Of a DNA stretch of 26,948 bases, positions 8,497 through 16,137 are shown piece after piece. A model generated the notes under the pieces. That model was not told the DNA's origin and did no database searches. It was given only the letters and a program-made list of their open reading frames with translations. The position numbers and the translations under genes were made by a program. How positions within the stretch are numbered: position 1 is the first letter of the stretch; every line of letters begins with the position of its first letter. The stretch lies in the NCBI GenBank assembly GCA_003168295.1, contig PMST01000558.1, forward strand, positions 1-26,948, in the 5' to 3' direction. This stretch comes from Actinomycetota bacterium (GTDB taxonomy: Bacteria; Actinomycetota; Actinomycetes; Streptosporangiales; Streptosporangiaceae).

Positions 8497-9484
8497 TTAC
8501 AGTTTCACGACCCGGGCGGCGGCGGGCCGGCTGGAATCGGTGCCCTGGATCTCCTCGAGCGTGCGGCCCTGGGTGTTACGAGGGGCGAAGACGATGCCGA
8601 TGAGGCCGGCCGCCGCATACATGCAGAACATGATGACCGCGAGCGGCTTGAACCCGGCCTTGGTGATGTCCGGTACGTAGAAACTGAAGATGCCGAGCCC
8701 GATCCGGACGACCGCGAAGGTCAAACCCTGTGCTGTCGCCCGAACGGACGTGGGGAACAGCTCAGTGGACCAGATCTGATAGAACGACTGGACGCCGAAG
8801 CCGCTGCAGATCCCGCCCAGCAGCACGTAGGAGATGGCGACCGGGTAGCTGACCTTGAACACCACGAACAGCCCGATCGCCACGGCCTGGCCGATGATCG
8901 AGATGGCGAGCATGCCGCGCCGGTTGACCTTGTCCACGAACGGCATGAAGATCAGCTCCGCGACGCCGATGCTGAGCGCGCCCCTGAAACACTCAAGCCC
9001 CACGTCGGCGGCCCGGCTGTGCAGGCCGAACTGGTTGTACAGGTAAGGCATGCTCGAGCGCGATGGACAGCGCGAGCACCACGACCGGCCCCGAATACCA
9101 CATGACCTGGGCCAGGCCGCCGAGCCTGCCGCGGCGTCTGGCCGGCGCGATCTCCGCGATGAGCGTCCAGGAGGCCGGCACGTCGATACCGACCGCGAGT
9201 CCGGCCAGGACATACCCGAGCACGAGCATCCAGGTGTGCACCGCGAAGTCGATCCACAGCAGGCCGAAGACGTACAGCAGCAGGTCCCAGGTGTCGATCC
9301 GCTTGCGGCCGTAGCGGTCGCAGATCCAGCCGCCGATCAGGGCGCCGACGCCCGCCGAGATGGCATTGGAGCTGAACGCGCTGATAACGCTGATGGACGT
9401 GTTTCTCAGGTCGTAGGACTTGGCTCACAGCGTCAGGACCGCGCTGCCGGCCACGATCGATCCGGCGTCGAGATAGCTGGCCAT
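8497..9484 (-). pseudogene. Decayed MFS sugar-type transporter
   Basis: The pieces of an MFS permease lie in two frames. From ATG 9484 the first frame reads DAGSIVAGSAVLTL and then meets TGA at 9427-9425, where a Trp (TGG) is expected. It continues with the MFS signature GGWICDRYGRKRID and the helices up to ALSIALEH. Near 9055 the frame shifts, and the C-terminal half (MPYLYNQFGL, VDKVNRRGMLAISIIG, LFPTSVRATAQGLTF, LEEIQG) runs to the stop at 8497. Only about 330 codons remain against 420-470 for the family. The region expected between helices 5 and 7, with the central loop, is absent, so an internal deletion accompanies the frameshift. The 5' end also looks damaged. No functional protein is expected. 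Confidence 0.8.
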
Positions 9485-9601
9485 GGCGGCGGTCGCCTCC
9501 GATGATCTTGTCAACGACCTGGACCTGAGGACGGCTGGATACGAGGTTCGACCCAGGCGTGTTGGTTCCCTGGCGGAGCTAGGAGTCCGTGACTGCTCCG
9601 T

Positions 9602-11773
9602 CTAGGTGAGTAGGAGCAGTCGCTGAGTTAGGTTGGCCGCATTGGTGACAGCTTTGCTGACGACCGCGACGGTGTCGATGATGCCCGCCTTTAGCATGTC
9701 TTTGGGGACCCCGGCCAAGACATCGATCCCGGTACCGGGCTGCCAGGACGCAAGGAAACCGGCGAGTGCGGCTGGATCTTGACCGGCGTTAGTCACTATC
9801 TGCTTGAGCGGTTCGGCCAGGCTGTCGACCACTATCGCCATCCCGGTAGCTTCGTCTGCCGTGGATGGAATGGTCCCGCTAGTGAGCCGATCGTGACTGG
9901 CGAGCCGACGCTGCACGTCCACGAGTGCTGCGCCACCGCCGGGGAGAATACCGGTTTCGATCGCCGCGCGCGAAATCAATACGGCGTCTTCCATACGCTG
10001 TTTTCGTTGGTGGAACTCGTCTTCGGACCCCGCACCAACCTTTATCAAGGCTACACCGCCAGCCAGCTTGGCTAGCCGTTCCATCAGCCTCCCGCGCTCA
10101 TAGTCCAAGTCGGTATTCGCGAGTTCGTCATACTCGCGCTTAATCTGATTGACGCGTCCGGCGAGCTGGGCCCCGTCGCCGGCGCTATCCACGATCATCG
10201 TCTCATCCCTGGTGGCGACGACCTTGCGAGCGCGGCCGAGCTTGTCCAGGTCGACGTTCTCCAGCGTGAGCTGGGTTTCCTCGGCGACGACATAGCCGCC
10301 TGCCTGAATGGCGATGTCAGCCAGCATGGCCTTGCGTTGGTCGCCGGTCCCGGGCGCTTTCACGGCCACGAACTTAGACGGTCCGCGGAGGTTACTGGCG
10401 ATCAGGGTCGCAAGCGCGTCGCCGTCGACGTCCCTGGCGATGACGGCTAGCGGCTGGCCAGACTTGACCACCTTGGCTAGCAACGGCTGCAGGTCCTTAC
10501 CGGCGGAGATCTTAGCGTCAGTCAGGAGGATATAAGGATCCTCCAGGACTGCCTCCATCCGCTCCGAGTTGGTCACAAAGTGAGGCGAAATGTAGCCATT
10601 GGCGAAACGCATGCCCTCGGCGAGCTCGAGCTTCAGGTCGGAGGTGTTGCTTCTTTCGACCGCAATAGCGCCCTCCCTGCCGATCTTGTCTATCGCCTCG
10701 GCGACAATCTGACCGGTCGCTGGATCCCCGTCGGACGTAGTTGCCAGTGCAGCGATCTGCTCCTTGTTCATCAAGTCCGAGGCGATCTGTGATAGCTCCT
10801 CACTCACCTGCGCCACCGCTGCCGTGATCCCCCGCTTGAGGGACATCGGGTTTGCGCCGCTGTGCAATGCGTCGACGGTGCGCGCGACCATCGCGTGGGC
10901 GAGCACGGCGGCCGTCGCCGCGCCGTCATGCGCGCCGTGGTGCTGATCGCCGACCATAGTCCGAACGTAACTGGCCCCGAGCGCATGATGAGGATCGTCG
11001 GGAACGAAATGTTCCACGATGGTCGTGGAATCGGGCGCTTCAATATCGTTACCAGACTGGTCCGTCAGCACGCACGTCCGGCCCATCGGCCCCAAGGTCC
11101 GGGAGATCAGCTCGGTAACGCCGGTGATCCCCCGCGAGACCCGATCCCATGTCTGGATCGGCGAGCCGATACTGCCAGCGACTTCCCCCCGCTGCGAGAC
11201 CCTGGTGATCGGGTTGGTCTCATCGAGGCTGAGGCCAGCGAGGACTTCGGCGTCCGCCGTGGGCGGGGGGTGAGGCACGGTGCCAGTGCTAGTTGTCGCG
11301 GCTAGCACCCGCTGGATGAGGTCAAGGAGCCGGTCCGCATCGTACTCGTACCGGCCGTAGCTCAGCTCAAGAGCATTGAGCCGCGCTAGCCTTTGCAGTT
11401 CCGAAGGCAGCTGCTGCTGCCGAAGCGGTCTGGCCCCGTCGACCAGCACCGGGATCACGCGCACACCGCGCCCGAGCGCTGCTTCGACTTCGAAGCGCAC
11501 GTAGTCGTCTGGGTTATCCAGCCGCCGATGCCCCTCCTCATCGGTGAGCGTTGCCCACTGGCGCCCGATGAGAGCGACTAGCACCGCGCACGAGTCGACC
11601 GCCTCATGGATGACCTCAGCGAAGTCCAGGCCCGGCTCAATGGAGTCCAGGTCCATGAAGACGCGCGCGTCAGGGAAACGCTCGCGCAACTGGAACTGCA
11701 ACAAGCGCGCGTAGGGTGCAGCGTCATCCCGCCGGTAGCTGAGGAAGATCCCCCGCGATGACAAACCGGGCAC
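9602..11773 (-). CDS. TIR domain fused to a GroEL/Cpn60-type chaperonin
   Basis: 723 residues from GTG 11773, chosen because GGGGAGG (11781-11787) sits seven bases upstream; an in-frame ATG at 11812 has poorer spacing. Residues 6-157 are a TIR domain (RGIFLSYRRDD; VFMDLDSIEPGLDF) with E95 in YVRFEVEAAL as the candidate NADase glutamate. After a Pro/Thr-rich linker, residues 200-723 are a whole group I chaperonin. It has TLGPMGR (227-232), equivalents of the three GroEL ATPase aspartates D248 (APDSTT), D283 (HDGAAT) and D596 (RMEDAV), the apical segment EGMRFANGYISPHFVT, KAPGTGDQRKAML, LAKLAGGVALIKVGA, and PGGGAAL for nucleotide. The GGM tail is missing. GroEL's usual GDGTTT is HDGAAT here. 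No groES-like gene is nearby. Known family roles are NAD hydrolysis and ATP-driven folding rings; their combination is inferred to be a sensor/effector, possibly in defence. Confidence 0.93.
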   Translation of the reverse strand: MPGLSSRGIFLSYRRDDAAPYARLLQFQLRERFPDARVFMDLDSIEPGLDFAEVIHEAVDSCAVLVALIGRQWATLTDEEGHRRLDNPDDYVRFEVEAALGRGVRVIPVLVDGARPLRQQQLPSELQRLARLNALELSYGRYEYDADRLLDLIQRVLAATTSTGTVPHPPPTADAEVLAGLSLDETNPITRVSQRGEVAGSIGSPIQTWDRVSRGITGVTELISRTLGPMGRTCVLTDQSGNDIEAPDSTTIVEHFVPDDPHHALGASYVRTMVGDQHHGAHDGAATAAVLAHAMVARTVDALHSGANPMSLKRGITAAVAQVSEELSQIASDLMNKEQIAALATTSDGDPATGQIVAEAIDKIGREGAIAVERSNTSDLKLELAEGMRFANGYISPHFVTNSERMEAVLEDPYILLTDAKISAGKDLQPLLAKVVKSGQPLAVIARDVDGDALATLIASNLRGPSKFVAVKAPGTGDQRKAMLADIAIQAGGYVVAEETQLTLENVDLDKLGRARKVVATRDETMIVDSAGDGAQLAGRVNQIKREYDELANTDLDYERGRLMERLAKLAGGVALIKVGAGSEDEFHQRKQRMEDAVLISRAAIETGILPGGGAALVDVQRRLASHDRLTSGTIPSTADEATGMAIVVDSLAEPLKQIVTNAGQDPAALAGFLASWQPGTGIDVLAGVPKDMLKAGIIDTVAVVSKAVTNAANLTQRLLLLT

Positions 11774-11812
11774 GCCGCCACCTCCCCGGGAGGGCAATAT
11801 CGTACGCCCCAT

Positions 11813-11848
11813 CTCACCTTGTCCATGCTCACCTTGTCCATGCTCACC
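11813..11848. repeat. 15-bp tandem repeat, 2.4 copies, upstream of the TIR-chaperonin gene
   Basis: Two exact 15-bp units (11813-11827, 11828-11842) and six bases of a third. On the minus strand each unit contains ATG and AAGGTGAG, so it reads like a duplicated start/ribosome-binding region just upstream of the TIR-chaperonin gene. In one minus-strand frame it would encode MDKVS twice. Confidence 0.85.
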
Positions 11849-11969
11849 CTGGCCTGGCTCCCGGCCGCGATTCCTTTTCCGCTGCCGGCCGGTCTTAATA
11901 GTTGAGGGCTACCGCCTTCGGTAACCGCCAGGGGAGTGCGGCCTGAGCCGCGGATTAGGATCGCCATCG

Positions 11970-12548
11970 ATGAACAGTGACCAGGTAAGAACGCGTACCG
12001 ACGTGCTTGACCGTGCGTTCGCCAGCACCCGCGCCGTCCTGGCCGAGGTCCAGGCCGGCCAGCTGGAGGCGCGGACGCCGTGCGCATCATGGGACGTGCA
12101 TGCCCTGATCAACCACTTCGTGGGCACGGCCCGCTGGGCGGCGGCGAGCATCAGCGGCGGCGCTGAGGTCGCGGCGCAGGACTACGCCGCCGGCGACTTC
12201 GTCGCCCGCTACGACGAGAGCATCCAGACCGCGCTCGCCGCGTTCGGAGCCGAAGGCGCCCTGGAGACAGCGGTCGCGCTGCCGTTCGGCGAGTTCTCCG
12301 GAGCCGCCTTCATGAGCCTGGCCGCCACGGACCAGTTCACCCACGGGTGGGACCTGGCCCGTGCCATCGGACACCCCACTGACCTGGACCCCGAGCTAGC
12401 GGGCGAACTGCTCACCCGGGCCAGGACCGCGATCCTCGAGGCCTATCGCGGGCCCGACGGCGTGGCCCCGTTCGGGCCCGTCGTCCAGGCTCCCGCCGGA
12501 ACGGGCCCGGCCGGCCTGCTCGCCGCCTTCCTCGGCCGCCCGGTGTGA
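11970..12548 (+). CDS. TIGR03086-like (mycothiol-dependent maleylpyruvate isomerase/DinB fold) protein
   Basis: A 192-residue protein. ATG 11970 has AGGA about nine bases upstream. The sequence TPCASWDVHALINHFVG at 36-52 and DQFTHGWDLARAIG near 120-134 are typical of the four-helix DinB/MDMPI fold; H49 and the FTH histidine are likely metal ligands. Members are often mycothiol- or metal-dependent enzymes of unknown substrate. Its TGA overlaps the GTG start of the sigma-factor gene (GTGA), so the two are translationally coupled. Pairing of such genes with SigX5-type sigma factors is common in actinomycetes. Confidence 0.88.
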   Translation: MNSDQVRTRTDVLDRAFASTRAVLAEVQAGQLEARTPCASWDVHALINHFVGTARWAAASISGGAEVAAQDYAAGDFVARYDESIQTALAAFGAEGALETAVALPFGEFSGAAFMSLAATDQFTHGWDLARAIGHPTDLDPELAGELLTRARTAILEAYRGPDGVAPFGPVVQAPAGTGPAGLLAAFLGRPV

Positions 12549-13945
12549 CCCAGGAGGGCGGAACCGTAGCGACGGACAGCGCCAAGTTCGCCAGCGCCAC
12601 CGAGCCGCTCCGCCGCGAATTGCTGGCGCACTGCTACCGCATGCTCGGCTCGGTGGACGACGCCGAGGACCTGGTTCAGGAGACCTACCTGCGTGCCTGG
12701 CGTTCCTACAGCGGGTTCAAAGGCCAATCATCGGAACGGACCTGGCTCTACCGCATCGCGACCAACGCCTGCCTCAACGCGTTGGAGCACCGCAGCCGCC
12801 GCGTGCTGCCGAGCGGTCTCAGCGGTGCCGAACCGGACCCCGACACGGCCCCGGAGCCGGCCGGTCCCGATGTCAGCTGGCTGCAGCCGATTCCCGATGC
12901 CCTGGTGAGCGACGCCATGGTGAGCCCCGACTCAGCCGATCCGGCGGCCATCATCACCGCGCGCGAGGGCCTGCGGCTAGCGCTCATCGCCAGCCTGCAG
13001 TACCTGCCCGGCCCGCAGCGGGCGGTACTCATCCTGCGGGACGTGCTGGCCTTCCCGGCCGCCGAGGTCGCCGTCATACTCGGCACCACCACCACTGCCG
13101 TCAAGAGCACGCTGCAGCGAGCCCGGGCCCGGCTCCGGGAGGTGGCCCCGGCCGCCGATGACGTCACCGAGCCTGCCGAACCGCAAGCACGCGCGCTTGT
13201 CGACCGGTACATCGCCGCCTTCCAGAACGCCGACGCGGCCGCGCTCCAGCGACTGCTCTGCGCCGACGCCACCCTGGAGGCGACGCCGTTCCGGACCTGG
13301 TTCGCCGGCTGCGAGACCTGCGTGCCCTTTCTCCGCGCGTGGGTCCTGGGCGCACCCGGTGACTGGCGCATGCTGCCCACCCGCGCCAACGGGCAGCCAG
13401 CCGCCATCTGCTACTGCCGTGACCCCGATGGTGCCTACCAGGCGTACGGCATCGTGGCCTTCACGATGGCCGCCGCCGGAATCACCCGGATCAACTCGTT
13501 CGGCGACCCCGCCCTGGTCCGGGCCTTTGGCTTCCCGCCGGTCCTGCCCGCTTCCGCGACCCGCCCGCTGTTATCCCTAGAGGACGTGGAGTGCAACGAG
13601 CACCACCACGACGGCGATCACCAAAATCACCAGCGCAGCGGCCGCGAGCGCCGTACGCCGAGAAGCCCACCCCGTAGTCCTGGGCAACGGGGCCTCCTGG
13701 CTAGGCCTAGGGCTAGCGGCAGTCGGACGCGTCGGCGGGGCCGAACGGAGCGGCGGGGGAGGGGGGAGGGACTCTTGTTGGTAAGCGCGTGGCGCCTCCC
13801 ACCAGGATCTTTCGGTCGGTGGAGCTGTCCGTGTCGAGTAGGGCCGCACCTTCACAAAGTGCAGCTCCCGCAGCCTAACCGGCGGCAGTCCCAGCGCCGG
13901 GTCCTCGGGCAGGGGATCCTCCCAGTAAAGGGGCCGTACGAATGA
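12545..13945 (+). CDS. SigX5-type ECF sigma factor with SnoaL-like domain and aberrant C-terminal extension
   Basis: 466 codons from GTG 12545, overlapping the previous stop by 4 nt. Region 2 is LLAHCYRMLGSVDDAEDLVQ with TYLRAWRSY; region 4 is LQYLPGPQRAVLILRDVL with TTTAVKSTLQRARARL. Residues about 215-340 form a SnoaL/NTF2-like domain (VDRYIAAFQNADAAALQRLL ... ITRINSFGDPALVRAFGFPP). Sigma factors of this group use that domain to tune activity instead of a classical anti-sigma. The family normally ends near ...FGFPPVLP; here no stop occurs and the frame continues 122 codons (from 13577) antisense to the WD40-TIR gene, giving a basic, low-complexity tail. The stop codon was probably lost. Whether the tail is tolerated is unknown. 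Confidence 0.88.
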   Translation: MTQEGGTVATDSAKFASATEPLRRELLAHCYRMLGSVDDAEDLVQETYLRAWRSYSGFKGQSSERTWLYRIATNACLNALEHRSRRVLPSGLSGAEPDPDTAPEPAGPDVSWLQPIPDALVSDAMVSPDSADPAAIITAREGLRLALIASLQYLPGPQRAVLILRDVLAFPAAEVAVILGTTTTAVKSTLQRARARLREVAPAADDVTEPAEPQARALVDRYIAAFQNADAAALQRLLCADATLEATPFRTWFAGCETCVPFLRAWVLGAPGDWRMLPTRANGQPAAICYCRDPDGAYQAYGIVAFTMAAAGITRINSFGDPALVRAFGFPPVLPASATRPLLSLEDVECNEHHHDGDHQNHQRSGRERRTPRSPPRSPGQRGLLARPRASGSRTRRRGRTERRGRGEGLLLVSAWRLPPGSFGRWSCPCRVGPHLHKVQLPQPNRRQSQRRVLGQGILPVKGPYE

Positions 13946-15613
13946 CGGCCGTCCTAGTGCCAGCGCGTGCTCCCATTCATCCCGGCAGTATCGCGACCGC
14001 ATGGAGTTGCTGGACCAGAACAGCTGGAACACGTCGGCTTGCCTGATCAACTCCGGCAGGCGAGCTTCCCAGCGCTCGCCCGCGCGCAGCGCGAGCACGT
14101 CCTGGAGGTACTGGTCGCCGAGAGCCCGGGCGGCCTCAGCGAAGCCCTCCACGACCGCCCGGTCGTCGTGCGAGTACGACGGGAAGATCTTGCGATAACG
14201 CTGCACCGAATCCTTCACCGGTGGAGAAACTGCCGCGGATCCGCTCGCGGCGATGCTGATCGCGAGAGATACCTCACCGAGGAGCAGTGGGCCGCACCAG
14301 ACGCGGACGGCTCCGCGCACGACCGACCCGGCGAGGCTGGCCTCGGCGCGCAGCCGGAACAGCACCTCATGCACCGGTTCCCACCAGTCGAGTTCGGCGT
14401 CTTCGGGGTTGCACCGGATGCCGGGCAGGTCCGGGACGATCCGCAGCCGGTTGCCCCGGAAGATCCCGCTTCGGGCGTCGGCCGCGGCGGGGCGTGCTAC
14501 CGCGTCGCCGAAATGCGCCCGGGCCATGGCTTCGACCTGCTTGTTAGGGTCGAGCGGAGCCTGGCCTGGTTCTTGCACGAGGTCGGTCTTGTGCGCGAAC
14601 ACCAGCAGCGAAGCCCACACCCCCGGTGACATCACTTGCGGCCGGTAAACGGTAAACCGCACATCGTCGTCCACGATCCTGCGCCCACGGGTTCGCGCCG
14701 GCGGCGGCTCGAATGCGCGCCGCGGCCTGACTGCATAAAACGGCTCGGCTGTCTCCCGCGGCGACGCGACTCCCTCCCACGGCGACTCCGGCTCGACTGC
14801 GGGCGCAGGGGAGGACTCGACTGCGGGCCCAGGGGAGGATCGCCACCAGGGCCCGGCGAAGTCGACCTTACGACGGTCGGCGAAATCGTAGCGCCACACC
14901 CTGCCGTCGTCCGTACCGACCAGCAGCTTGTCGCCGGTGCCGTCGACGGCGACCGCGGTGGTGGTTGCGCCGAAATCCCGGAATTCAGGCGGTGCGCCGA
15001 GAGGTGGTCTCCAGCGGAACAGGCTGCCGTCAGAGTTTGCGGCGACCACGACGCCGCCGTCCGGAGTAATCGTCACGAGACGGGCTGAGGGCGCGGTGCC
15101 CACGATGTCCGACATTCCCGCCTCGGGATCGTAGCGTCGCACGCTGCCGTCGGGGAAAACGGCGACCACCGGACCCCGGTCCGAAGCCACCGCGACGGCT
15201 CGGGCCGTCAGCGCACCGGTGGCCAGCGTCCAGCCGAACTTCCCGGTTATTACATTCAGGCTTCGGAGTGTCCCGTCCTCGCAGGCAATGACGGCGACCC
15301 GGCCAGATGGCGAGAGGGCCACGGCCCGGACTGGTGCCAACGCCCGGCAAGCGATGTTCCTCGACCAAACACCCCGAACCTCTTCGGACAGCTCGAGCGT
15401 CTCTTCCGCCGCCCAGAGGACCCGGACCATGCCGCTAACTGACATAGCCACCGTCACCGACTGGCCGCCGATGGGCACCGTCCCGCGACTTACCGACGAA
15501 TCGACGCCGGCGCCCCAGGTCCGTACTGTTCCGTCCCCGGCGACGGTCACAGCCCTTGACGTGTCGGGCGCCATGGCCGCGGCCACTATCGGCGCTGAGG
15601 CGGTCATAACCAT
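13577..15613 (-). CDS. WD40-like propeller - TIR domain protein with C-terminal membrane anchor
   Basis: 678 residues; ATG 15613 (or the ATG two codons later), no clear ribosome-binding site. Residues 1-245 form a degenerate WD40-type propeller (VALSPSGRVAVIACEDGTLR, VTITPDGGVVVAANSDGSLF). A Pro-rich linker follows at 250-312. Residues 313-465 are a conserved domain often found just before TIR in actinobacteria (VRFTVYRPQVMSPGVWASLL ... WWEPVHEVLFRLRA). TIR is at 472-595 (YRKIFPSYSHDDRAVV; ADVFQLFWSSNSMRSRYCRD), with E546 as candidate catalytic residue. After a second Pro-rich linker a single hydrophobic helix ends the protein (655-678), so it is tail-anchored with TIR in the cytoplasm. The 3' end overlaps the convergent sigma-factor frame by 369 nt. 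A membrane-tethered immune effector is a reasonable but unproven reading. Confidence 0.9.
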   Translation of the reverse strand: MVMTASAPIVAAAMAPDTSRAVTVAGDGTVRTWGAGVDSSVSRGTVPIGGQSVTVAMSVSGMVRVLWAAEETLELSEEVRGVWSRNIACRALAPVRAVALSPSGRVAVIACEDGTLRSLNVITGKFGWTLATGALTARAVAVASDRGPVVAVFPDGSVRRYDPEAGMSDIVGTAPSARLVTITPDGGVVVAANSDGSLFRWRPPLGAPPEFRDFGATTTAVAVDGTGDKLLVGTDDGRVWRYDFADRRKVDFAGPWWRSSPGPAVESSPAPAVEPESPWEGVASPRETAEPFYAVRPRRAFEPPPARTRGRRIVDDDVRFTVYRPQVMSPGVWASLLVFAHKTDLVQEPGQAPLDPNKQVEAMARAHFGDAVARPAAADARSGIFRGNRLRIVPDLPGIRCNPEDAELDWWEPVHEVLFRLRAEASLAGSVVRGAVRVWCGPLLLGEVSLAISIAASGSAAVSPPVKDSVQRYRKIFPSYSHDDRAVVEGFAEAARALGDQYLQDVLALRAGERWEARLPELIRQADVFQLFWSSNSMRSRYCRDEWEHALALGRPSFVRPLYWEDPLPEDPALGLPPVRLRELHFVKVRPYSTRTAPPTERSWWEAPRAYQQESLPPPPPLRSAPPTRPTAASPRPSQEAPLPRTTGWASRRTALAAAALVILVIAVVVVLVALHVL

Positions 15614-16137
15614 GGAGTATCTCAGACTGTCCGAGCCCGGCAGATAGTCATCAGAGTCTACGGTCAGAGCCGCTTCGGTAGCAGCGGCCCTTTATCGAGA
15701 AGGGTGCGCGAAATTTCCTTCCGCAGTCATCGCTAACCAGATCTGGCCGGTGCGATGGCACATCGTGCCGGCTCTGGCCGGGCTCTGGCCGGCACAACCG
15801 TCCATCGTGCCGGCTGGAAAGCCTTGTTAGAGGCTAGTATTTCGAATCCATGTTCTAGCAGGTGCGGGTGAGGTCGGGGGACCCGCCATCCTGCACGCGC
15901 AGCGCCCAACCGCGGGCACGGTACGGATGTGGCGCATCCCTGTCCCTGAAACGAGACTCGTTGGGAGGGATTTGGCGGCTGCGGCGGAAAGGCCTCCACA
16001 TGATCTCCACTTGCTCTCCATGCGGTCTGCACACGGGATAGAGACCGTCTCCGTGTTCCTTTGTGAAAGGCATGGCTCTCGAGGAGGCCGCCCAGGGCGA
16101 GCCTCCCTCCTGGCCGGGGTGACGCGAGGGGGGTCGC
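15614..16137. other. 524-base divergent intergenic region with short repeats
   Basis: This stretch separates the WD40-TIR gene from the radical-SAM cluster and must hold both promoters. A 13-bp direct repeat occurs at 15761-15773 and 15803-15815, and a 12-bp unit occurs at 15770-15781 and 15781-15792 (GGCTCTGGCCGG). GTGCCGG/CCGGCAC arms can pair within the same block. No gene with codon bias and a start signal is convincing, and no RNA gene was recognised. Confidence 0.5.

Noticed and set aside
15836..15850. TTCGAATCC, resembling a tRNA T-loop and possible attachment site
   Set aside because: The flanks do not form a T-stem, and no acceptor, D or anticodon arms could be found on either strand.
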